In this document: positions 18,636 to 25,698 of the stretch, piece by piece
Layout of the letters: each line of letters begins with the position of its first letter
Numbering within the stretch: position 1 is the stretch's first letter
Assembly (NCBI RefSeq): GCF_934772795.1
Contig: NZ_CAKVMR010000002.1
Location: forward strand, 5,717-69,716
Direction of reading: 5' to 3'
Length of the DNA stretch: 64,000 nt
Source of the DNA: an uncultured Holdemanella sp.
GTDB lineage: Bacteria; Bacillota_I; Bacilli_A; Erysipelotrichales; Erysipelotrichaceae
Position numbers and translations under genes: made by a program
Notes under the pieces: model-generated
The model's database searches: none
What the model was told of the DNA's origin: nothing
The model's input: the letters and a program-made list of their open reading frames with translations, nothing else

Positions 18636-18703
18636 AAAAACACTCTCCTTTATTAGCTGTCTTTACTTTATCACAGCTATTGATAATGAATTCACTAAAT
18701 GTT

Positions 18704-18719
18704 TTCCTACAACTAGGAA
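18704..18719. promoter_or_regulatory. Palindromic operator upstream of the EIIC operon
   Basis: TTCCTA-CAAC-TAGGAA, a perfect palindrome. Its centre lies about 40 bases upstream of a minus-strand -10-like GATAAAGT (18672-18665) for EIIC. It directly follows the stop codon of the RDD gene. Confidence 0.75.
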
Positions 18720-18720
18720 A

Positions 18721-19305
18721 TTACTTTTCCGTACCTGCCACACTAATAATATGTGTATTCGCAATACGATCATGAATCATTTTTCTTGATGGACTTGCCA
18801 TACCCATTAAAATGGAAATAGCACTAATAATTCCAAATACATACACTGCCATATCCATAATTGGAATGCCTGTAACCATTTGAATCAATTGACGCAAATA
18901 ACTTGAACTATTCGCAATATAGCCTTCAACGATCATGATTCCGAGTCCTTCGCGCATTAAAATTGTTTTAAAATCTACGTCAGACTCATCATTTTTTACA
19001 ACTTTTAATTTCATAATGCGTTTACCAAAAGTTTGTCCTTTATATACATACAATTCTAGAATCACAAAATATCCTAAATAGAATACAATCGCCAACAAAG
19101 CTACCAAGATATTATATGGTGCAGGGATTTTAGATAAATCTTGTGATACGGAAGTTGTATGATTCACAATGCTTCCAATTAAGACAATAGGGATTCCGGC
19201 AAACATTGTTGCCACATACCAGTCAATCAGATAGGCAACGCCTCTATAAAAACTATTTACTGAACTTTCCTTCAGTTTTACTCCATAACGATGTGTTTTA
19301 TCCAT
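18721..19305 (-). CDS. RDD family membrane protein
   Basis: A 194-residue protein with four hydrophobic segments and the RDD signature: FYRGVAYLIDWYVATMF at the N terminus (the R and D of the family) and YKGQTFGKRIMKLKVV, the conserved GQTxGKR block. RDD proteins are small membrane proteins of mostly unknown function, some linked to ion exchange. The gene follows the regulator gene after 15 bases and is probably cotranscribed with it, so it may belong to the PTS region functionally. Start ATG with AAAGG upstream. Function is not predictable beyond membrane localisation. Confidence 0.85.
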   Translation of the reverse strand: MDKTHRYGVKLKESSVNSFYRGVAYLIDWYVATMFAGIPIVLIGSIVNHTTSVSQDLSKIPAPYNILVALLAIVFYLGYFVILELYVYKGQTFGKRIMKLKVVKNDESDVDFKTILMREGLGIMIVEGYIANSSSYLRQLIQMVTGIPIMDMAVYVFGIISAISILMGMASPSRKMIHDRIANTHIISVAGTEK

Positions 19306-19320
19306 ATTTGTACAACCTTT

Positions 19321-21228
19321 CTATTCGATTATTTTTGATATAAATTCTTCATAGCTTTGACTTTCTAATAAAGCCACAAAATGATTTGCGTTATTGATCA
19401 TACTGCTTAACCAATCAAAGAACATAACTAAAGTATCTTTATATACTTCGTTGATTGCCAACAACATAACCATCTTAACTTCAAATTCACCCCATTTGAT
19501 TGGCTTTTCTAAAAACGCAACAGAAATCGAAGATCGAAAACTTGCCACATTCAATGAGTGTGGTACCGCAAAGGAATACACAAAACTTGTGGATGCCATT
19601 TTTTCCCTTTGAAGAACTGATTTTTTAAACGCATCATCACTGTACCCTAGTTTTTTTAAGTGATCACACATAAATTCAATTGTTTCTTCTGGCGTTTCTG
19701 TTTTCAAATTCAAATGAAAAGTTTCTGGTTCAATCAAATCAATAATTTGAGTTTTAAATTCATTTTGAAATCTCTTTTTATCCAACGCATTTAATGTTTG
19801 GAAAATGCGACTCTCATCTTCTGTTGTGATAAATACAGAAATTTGAACAGTTGGAATATCTAAATTGTGTTGTAGTGGTGATGTCGTTAGAATCAAATCA
19901 GGATCCAATTCTTTGATTGTCTTTTCTTCAAAATAACTCACACTTTGGATTACATCCATACGTTCGTTAAATAAGAAATCCACTTTCTTTAGTAAAATAT
20001 CCCCAAAAGCCTGATCCACAGGATAAATCATAATGGCTTTGTAATGTTGATGATTATGTGTTCTTTCATAGGCAGCCCCTAAATGAAGGGCCAAAAAACC
20101 TAGCTCATTTTCAGAAATATCCATTCCTAATTCTTCATTTAAAATTTCACCTACACGAATGGCCAATTCAAAAACTAATGGATACTTCTTCTTCAATTCT
20201 TGAAGATACATATTATCGATATGAATATTTTTATTTTTTCTTTCAACTAATCCCTGCAAATGTAATGCGATACCCGAACGCAAATCTACGTCTTTTGAGA
20301 AGTCAATATCATAATCTGATTTAATGGATTCGATAATTTGCGTAACCAATTCATTCACATTGTAGCCGTGTTTGCTGTGGGCAGAAACCAAATCATTTTG
20401 AAGATTCATTGAATTTTTACCCATTAATAATAGGGCTAATAATTCAACTTCATTTTCATTGATCTCAATACGCACAATTTTAGATACACGATTAAAGAAT
20501 TCTTTGGCAATCTGATATTCTTTTGTGTTTTCCAAATCTGTTCCACGACTTGTTTTGATGTAATTGTGGTGCAACATCCTTTCAATCGCAACACCAATAT
20601 GTATCATCAACATGGGAATTGCCATTTCTCGAATACGATAATTATATTCTTTTAAAATATTTTCCATAATGTCTTTGACTTTTAATAAATCAAAGCCTTT
20701 AAACATACTCGAAAGCTTATTAAGGTTCAAGAAATTTCCTTGTGTCTCTTCCGTAAGTAAATCTTTATAGAGTTTGCGCATTTCATCTTCGCTACCCTCT
20801 AAATGAATGTGATTTTTAGAGCGAATCAGTTTTAAATCATGATAACCCTCAAGCATTTTTTTAATTCTTTTAATGTCATTATCAATTGAATACCCACTAA
20901 TAAACACTTGATCTTGTAAGTCCATCAAGTTTAATTCTTTTTTCTCAAACAATAACACGCGTATAATATACACACATCTTTCTTGAGGTGTTTGAGGTAT
21001 TATATATTTTTGTGCTGTAGGCAATGTAACATTGATTTCATCTCGAATATGATATCCACTTCGTAAGTTGGATTCAATAATTGGCTGTTCATAATATCGA
21101 TTGATCGCATCGATATCACTACGAATTGTGCGATCCGATACTTGCATAAGTTTAGAGATTTCTTTTCCTGTCATCCATGCCTTTGTATCATTCAACAATA
21201 GAACAATTTTCTCTTGTCTTTTATTCAC
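19321..21228 (-). CDS. PRD-containing PTS-type transcriptional activator (LicR/BglG-MtlR family)
   Basis: About 635 residues. Order: winged HTH (KRQEKIVLLLNDTKAWMTG, then KEISKLMQVSDRTIRSDID), a second HTH, PRD1 (His in LMIHIGVAIERM), PRD2 (LHLQGLVERK, LALHLGAAYER), an EIIB-like domain, and a C-terminal fructose-type EIIA domain with its His in FAVPHSLNV. The EIIB-like loop reads YPVDQAFGD and lacks the phosphocysteine. I chose a GTG start at 21228, with GGGGGTG 8 bases upstream, because the longer form would run into the operators. The regulator should be switched by PTS phosphorylation and activate the TTCCTA promoters, including its own. Confidence 0.88.
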   Translation of the reverse strand: MNKRQEKIVLLLNDTKAWMTGKEISKLMQVSDRTIRSDIDAINRYYEQPIIESNLRSGYHIRDEINVTLPTAQKYIIPQTPQERCVYIIRVLLFEKKELNLMDLQDQVFISGYSIDNDIKRIKKMLEGYHDLKLIRSKNHIHLEGSEDEMRKLYKDLLTEETQGNFLNLNKLSSMFKGFDLLKVKDIMENILKEYNYRIREMAIPMLMIHIGVAIERMLHHNYIKTSRGTDLENTKEYQIAKEFFNRVSKIVRIEINENEVELLALLLMGKNSMNLQNDLVSAHSKHGYNVNELVTQIIESIKSDYDIDFSKDVDLRSGIALHLQGLVERKNKNIHIDNMYLQELKKKYPLVFELAIRVGEILNEELGMDISENELGFLALHLGAAYERTHNHQHYKAIMIYPVDQAFGDILLKKVDFLFNERMDVIQSVSYFEEKTIKELDPDLILTTSPLQHNLDIPTVQISVFITTEDESRIFQTLNALDKKRFQNEFKTQIIDLIEPETFHLNLKTETPEETIEFMCDHLKKLGYSDDAFKKSVLQREKMASTSFVYSFAVPHSLNVASFRSSISVAFLEKPIKWGEFEVKMVMLLAINEVYKDTLVMFFDWLSSMINNANHFVALLESQSYEEFISKIIE

Positions 21229-21289
21229 TTTTAGTACACCCCCATACTTATATTTTATATGATTCTTCCTAATTATTAACATGCATTTT

Positions 21290-21323
21290 TTCCTAATATT
21301 AGGAAATTTCCTAGTACAAGGAA
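21290..21323. promoter_or_regulatory. Two palindromic operators between the PTS regulator and the YitT-like gene
   Basis: TTCCTA-ATAT-TAGGAA (21290-21305, perfect) and TTCCTA-GTAC-AAGGAA (21308-21323, one mismatch). The first lies about 39-40 bases from the minus-strand -10-like TATAAA/TAAAAT at 21259-21252. The second is 40.5 bases from the plus-strand TATAAT at 21356-21361. This repeats the one-site-per-promoter arrangement of the 10287-10331 region. Confidence 0.72.
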
Positions 21324-21378
21324 GGAAGCTTCAAGGAATAAAAATTCTTTTCTAATATAATTATCCATGGTGATTCGC

Positions 21379-22260
21379 ATGACAAAAGAAATTCGACATT
21401 TTTCAAAAAATAAAAATCTACGCTTAATACTTTCAATTATCATGACGGTATTAAGTGCTTTTATTCAAGTATACGTGATTCAAGTCTTTATGAATCCATG
21501 CAATTTATTGTCTAGTGGATTTACCGGAGTTGCGATATTGATTCATAAGATCTGCAATTTATTTAACATCAATTTCTCTATCTCATTAGGAATTCTTATG
21601 TTAAATATTCCGGCGGCATTATTATGTTATAAATCCGTTTCAAAACGATTTGTATTCTTAAGTTGCCTACAGTTTGGACTTGTATCATTCTTTTTAAACA
21701 TTTTCTCTTTTACTCCTTTTTTTGATGATCTAGTTCTAAACGTATTATTTGGTGGATTCTTATATGGAATTGGTATTACACTCGCTTTAAAAGCGGATGG
21801 ATCTACAGGTGGTACAGACTTTATTGCCCTGTACATCTCTAATAAGATTCATAAAAGCTTATGGGATTATGTTTTTATTTTTAATACAACTATTTTAATT
21901 ATTTTCGGTCTATTCTTTGGATGGGTATATGCGGGATATTCAATTATCTTCCAATTTATTTCAACACAGACCATTTCTCGTTTCTATCATAGATATGCCC
22001 AGATTACTGTTGAAATTACAACAGAAAATCCAAGTATTATCACAAAGGCTTATACAGAAAACTTCAAACATGGTATGAGTGTCATTGATGCGTATGGGGC
22101 TTACAGCAACAAGAAATTCTATATTTGTAAGACAGTTATTTCAAGTTATGAAGAAGCTGACGTGATCGATTGTGTATTAAATGTAGCTCCGAATGTCATT
22201 ATTAACTCCTATAAGACAAATCATTTCTATGGTAAGTTCTACCATCAGCCAATTGGCTAA
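21379..22260 (+). CDS. YitT family membrane protein (DUF161/DUF2179)
   Basis: About 293 residues with five or six hydrophobic segments, then a cytoplasmic C-terminal DUF2179 domain (AQITVEITTENPSIITKAY, then HGMSVIDAYGAYS, KKFYICKTVIS). The signature GTDFIALYISNK of the YitT/YqfU group follows DGSTG. These are putative transporters of unknown substrate. The ATG at 21379 has GGTG upstream; one at 21367 would add four residues. It is divergent from the PTS regulator with a palindromic site at the regulon distance from its TATAAT, so it may carry a product or cofactor of that pathway. Confidence 0.87.
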   Translation: MTKEIRHFSKNKNLRLILSIIMTVLSAFIQVYVIQVFMNPCNLLSSGFTGVAILIHKICNLFNINFSISLGILMLNIPAALLCYKSVSKRFVFLSCLQFGLVSFFLNIFSFTPFFDDLVLNVLFGGFLYGIGITLALKADGSTGGTDFIALYISNKIHKSLWDYVFIFNTTILIIFGLFFGWVYAGYSIIFQFISTQTISRFYHRYAQITVEITTENPSIITKAYTENFKHGMSVIDAYGAYSNKKFYICKTVISSYEEADVIDCVLNVAPNVIINSYKTNHFYGKFYHQPIG

Positions 22261-22267
22261 AAAGCAT

Positions 22268-22299
22268 AAAAGACGCACCTATCTGCGTCTTTTCTTTTT
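22268..22299. terminator. Bidirectional terminator between yitT-like and yjbR-like genes
   Basis: AAAAGACGCA-CCTATC-TGCGTCTTTT with a T-run on the plus strand. The stop codon of the minus-strand gene lies in the loop, and its Lys/Arg-rich C terminus is encoded by the stem. Confidence 0.85.
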
Positions 22300-22941
22300 G
22301 GTTAAATTATAACTTTTTGAAACTAGTTCCATAATCAATGTATCCGATAATGTATCATCTAAAATCAAAGAAATCCAATATTTATGATTCATGTGAAAGG
22401 CAGGATAAATTCCATCTACATCATATTGTTGTTCTGTTTTTAAATTCATGACATTTACCATCGCACTGTTCCCATCTTTTAAAAGGGCATCTCTTTTAAT
22501 ATACATAATTAAGGAAAACCATTTTCGAGTATCTAAATGGCGAAACACACCATTGTCATCATTCCATGGAAAATCGGGCTTTACTCCATATGTTTCATGG
22601 ATCAAGTTTGCGATACGATTGGCCTGTTCACTCGCAAAGAATACATCTGTACAACATGCATCCGCAATTCTTTTTAATATGGATTTGTATGCCTCACGAA
22701 CTTTACAGACATACTCTCCATCATAAGATTCTATGCGTAATGGCATATATTCTTCATCACTTAAATTATCAATGACTTTACCAGTTAAAACATCGGATAT
22801 TTCAATAATAGCTTTAAAATTTGCATCCAAAAAATCTTCTGTATAAACATATATGTTATTCTCAAAAGAAAAACCAAATTCTTTCAATTTTTCAAAATCA
22901 AATTTCTTCTTTATAAAGATTTCATCCTCAATATGTATCAT
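22279..22941 (-). CDS. MmcQ/YjbR family protein (DUF419)
   Basis: About 220 residues. The C-terminal half has the YjbR fold signature: FRHLDTRKWFSLIMYI, VNVMNLKTEQQYD, YPAFHMNHKYWISLIL and LVSKSYNLTKKKRRR. The CyaY-like fold binds DNA in some members, but the function is unknown. The N-terminal 100 residues are a less conserved extension. I chose the ATG at 22941, one base after the nitroreductase stop, because GGAG lies 6 bases upstream; a longer frame would overlap that gene. It ends inside the shared terminator and is the last gene of a three-gene operon (24490 to 22279). Confidence 0.8.
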   Translation of the reverse strand: MIHIEDEIFIKKKFDFEKLKEFGFSFENNIYVYTEDFLDANFKAIIEISDVLTGKVIDNLSDEEYMPLRIESYDGEYVCKVREAYKSILKRIADACCTDVFFASEQANRIANLIHETYGVKPDFPWNDDNGVFRHLDTRKWFSLIMYIKRDALLKDGNSAMVNVMNLKTEQQYDVDGIYPAFHMNHKYWISLILDDTLSDTLIMELVSKSYNLTKKKRRR

Positions 22942-22942
22942 A

Positions 22943-23593
22943 TTAACTCCATTCAAAATTTGATTTTCCTGCACCAAACTCAAAGAAATATTTTCCTATA
23001 CCTAAATCAACTTGTGATAAAGGTCCACTTTTCACTTTAAAACTCACTTTATTACCCACACCATTTACTATATATGGCTGTCTATTTAACGCACTTGGTG
23101 CTAATAATAATGCTTGAATTCCAGACTTAAACCAATCTGGAACTACTCCTTGGTAATGGCTAATTTGATCAACCGTCTTTGATTTATGAGGTACACCCTG
23201 TGTTTTTCCATATCCAATCGCAATGACACCATTGACTCTAACATCTTTATCATCTAAATGTTTAAGAGCATTCTTGCCATTGAACATGCCTCCACACCAC
23301 CATGTATTTAAGCCTAGGCTTTGAACATACAAAATCAAGTCAGCACCACAATAGCCTATCTTTTCATCTAAAATTGAACATTCTTTGCCTGCAAGAATAA
23401 TATAATTTTGTACTGTATGATTCGACATAATTTTAGCCAAACTAGAAATACCATCTGATTCATTCGTAACAAGTTTAAATGTTAAATCATACAATTCATT
23501 ATTTTGTTCAATACGTGTATTTAATAAACCAACTAAATCCATATCTAATGGTTTATCTAAATACTTGCGTACTGTATGTCTTTTTTCTATCAT
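22943..23593 (-). CDS. Nitroreductase-family protein (putative TM nitroreductase type)
   Basis: A 216-residue FMN-type oxidoreductase-like protein. It begins IEKRHTVRKYLDKPLDMD, the usual RRSxR-like FMN phosphate contact, and has CGADLILYVQSLGLNTWWCGG (the mid-region WxG of this subgroup), VIAIGYGKTQGVPHKSK and SGIQALLLAPSALNRQPY (the second-domain substrate/FMN segment). This double-length pattern matches the putative TM1586-like nitroreductases. The electron acceptor is unknown. It lies between a Cys-rich protein gene and yjbR with gaps of 9 and 1 bases. Confidence 0.8.
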   Translation of the reverse strand: MIEKRHTVRKYLDKPLDMDLVGLLNTRIEQNNELYDLTFKLVTNESDGISSLAKIMSNHTVQNYIILAGKECSILDEKIGYCGADLILYVQSLGLNTWWCGGMFNGKNALKHLDDKDVRVNGVIAIGYGKTQGVPHKSKTVDQISHYQGVVPDWFKSGIQALLLAPSALNRQPYIVNGVGNKVSFKVKSGPLSQVDLGIGKYFFEFGAGKSNFEWS

Positions 23594-23602
23594 GTGAACC
23601 TC

Positions 23603-24490
23603 CTAAAACAAGTCTAACATTGCATCTAAATACATTGCTTCACGAACATGGATTTGATATTGTGGTTTTACCATGTAGTAAAGAATAAATTCTAACAAAA
23701 GAGCATTTCCTAAGTCTCTTCCTTCGATTTTAAAGTTTGAATAGCCCATAGGAACATAGATATTTAAAATGTCATCTAAACTAATAAATCCAGGACTTTC
23801 CATCACTCTAGAAAAGCGATAGCCTTCATTCGAATAAGGCGCTTTACATATATGATCCGTACAATCAATGCCCAAATTTTGTTTACTAACTGTTTTATAA
23901 CATTCCCTTCGGTCTTTACAGCCATACCAGCAGCATTCGTTACATAGAAATTCTACCTTTTGTTTATATACTTCAGATAGTGAATTTAACTTCTCAAATT
24001 GTTTATTTAAACGAAAATCAGGGACTACATACGCAAAGTCTGGATTTTCTACTTCCTTTTTAAAATCATGAAAATCCGTTAATACTTTTGTGGTTGAAGA
24101 CACATAATATAGATTCGGATATATTTTTTTCAAATATTTCATCAATATGTCTGAATGAATAATAATCCCATTATTTGTATCTAAATTCAACAATCGACAT
24201 AATTCATTGCATTTTATATCCGATAAATGTTTTTCTTCAATCAAAGAATTACTAAATGTAAGACGAGCTGATATATTATATTTCTTCATTAAATCTAACA
24301 CTTTTTTTGGATCATGATCTTCATAACTGATGCGTCCACCAGACCATATACAATTGGATGGCGAGCCATAAATAGAGCCAATCTTGCACCAGTCGTAGAA
24401 GTATTCTGGTTTATTTTTAAATAAGGGCAAAAACTTTTTATAGAATTCATAGAATTCAAATAAACCCGGTAAATGATAATATACATTCAT
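23603..24490 (-). CDS. Cys-rich protein, unrecognised (possibly U32-peptidase-like)
   Basis: About 295 residues, with no confident family. A cysteine cluster lies near residue 180-195, CNECCWYGCKDRRECY, with further Cys at TDHICKAPYS, suggesting an iron-sulfur or zinc site. The pattern of a barrel-like N terminus (YHLPGLFEFYEF, GSIYGSPSNCIWSGGR) and late cysteines loosely recalls U32 peptidase-like proteins. I place the start at the ATG at 24490 with GAGG upstream; a TTG start at 24508 is less likely. It leads an operon with the nitroreductase and YjbR proteins, and a 21-base direct repeat lies upstream. Cytoplasmic, function unknown. Confidence 0.6.
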   Translation of the reverse strand: MNVYYHLPGLFEFYEFYKKFLPLFKNKPEYFYDWCKIGSIYGSPSNCIWSGGRISYEDHDPKKVLDLMKKYNISARLTFSNSLIEEKHLSDIKCNELCRLLNLDTNNGIIIHSDILMKYLKKIYPNLYYVSSTTKVLTDFHDFKKEVENPDFAYVVPDFRLNKQFEKLNSLSEVYKQKVEFLCNECCWYGCKDRRECYKTVSKQNLGIDCTDHICKAPYSNEGYRFSRVMESPGFISLDDILNIYVPMGYSNFKIEGRDLGNALLLEFILYYMVKPQYQIHVREAMYLDAMLDLF

Positions 24491-24515
24491 ATTCTTAACC
24501 TCTAACAAGAGTATT

Positions 24516-24568
24516 TTACACTTTTATGAGGGAATAATTCGAAATAATTACATTTTTATGAGGGAATA
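24516..24568. promoter_or_regulatory. 21-base direct repeat pair upstream of the Cys-rich protein operon
   Basis: Two copies of a 21-base element (TTACA-Y-TTTTATGAGGGAATA on the plus strand) lie at 24516-24536 and 24548-24568, with one mismatch and a 32-base offset (about three helical turns). They lie just upstream of the minus-strand gene start at 24490, where an activator would bind. Confidence 0.55.
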
Positions 24569-24598
24569 TAAAAAAATCCAACCTTTCGATTGGATTTT
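24569..24598 (-). terminator. Terminator of secA-prfB
   Basis: On the minus strand AATCCAA and TTGGATT flank an 8-base loop and are followed by seven T, directly after the prfB stop. Confidence 0.85.
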
Positions 24599-25698
24599 AT
24601 TGAATTTGTGATTTTAAATACGCAAAGATGAATTCATCTAGATCTCCATCTAATACAGATTGAACTTGACTCGTTTCATATCCTGTACGAACATCTTTGA
24701 CTAAGCTATATGGATGCATGACATAGCTTCGAATTTGGCTACCCCATTCATTGGCAGATTGTACGCCTTTGATTTGGGCAATCTTCTTTTCTTGTTCTTC
24801 AATTTCTAATTGATACAAACGAGATTTTAAGACACGCAAACATTCTTCTCTATTCTCATGTTGACTACGCCCATTTTGACACGTAGCTACAATACCCGTA
24901 GGTTTATGCACCATACGAACGGCACTATCCGTTTTATTGATATGCTGTCCTCCTGCACCCGAAGCACGTTTTGTTTCTACTATTAAATCTTCTGGTTTGA
25001 TATCAATTTCAATTTCATCATTAAATTGAGGCATAACATCTAGACTCGCAAAAGAAGTATGTCTTCTAGCACCTGAATCAAATGGTGAAATACGAACTAA
25101 ACGATGTACACCCTTTTCCGATTTCAGATAGCCATAAGCCTTATCTCCTTCGACAAGGAAAGTTACACTTTTAATACCTGCTTCATCCCCTGGTAAATAA
25201 TCGAGAACTGTTACTTTAAAGCCATGTTTTTCAGCATATCTTGTATACATACGATACAACATACTTGCCCAGTCACAAGACTCCGTTCCACCAGCTCCAG
25301 GGTGAATTTCTAAAATGGCATTGTTTTGATCATATTCATGACTTAATAAGACTTGAATTTCAAAATCCTCGAATTTCTTATCCATATCCGCATATTCTTC
25401 TTCAGCTATCATCATTAATTCTTCATCAAATTCAGACTTTAATTCATCGGCCGTATCATTTAATGAAGTCAATTGTAAATCCAATTCTTCATAACGATCC
25501 ACAATGTCTTTTAATGCATTTTTTGCACGAATCACTTGTTGAGCCTTTTTCTGATCTTGCCAGAAATCCGGTTCTAAAGTTTGTTTATCATATTCTTCAA
25601 TCTGTTTGTTTTTACTAGATAAGTCAAAGTGACTCACCTAAAGAATGTAATTTCTCTAGGTGAGTACTCACTCCTTGTTTTAATTCATATAGTTCCAT
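24597..25698 (-). CDS. prfB: Peptide chain release factor 2, with programmed +1 frameshift
   Basis: RF2 terminates translation at TGA and TAA. The main frame has [14 protein letters not shown] (SPF stop-codon anticodon motif) and [15 protein letters not shown] (GGQ catalytic motif). Translation starts at ATG 25698 as [20 protein letters not shown] and meets an in-frame TGA at 25626-25624. There AGGTGA, then TCA, then CTT TGA C reproduces the classic autoregulatory slip site; the +1 shift continues as [12 protein letters not shown]. Total about 366 residues. The ATG overlaps the last base of the secA stop, so the two are cotranscribed. Confidence 0.96.

Noticed and set aside
25624..25626. In-frame TGA in prfB as a sequencing error or pseudogene
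   Set aside because: Context matches the programmed frameshift of prfB closely, so it is a real regulatory site.
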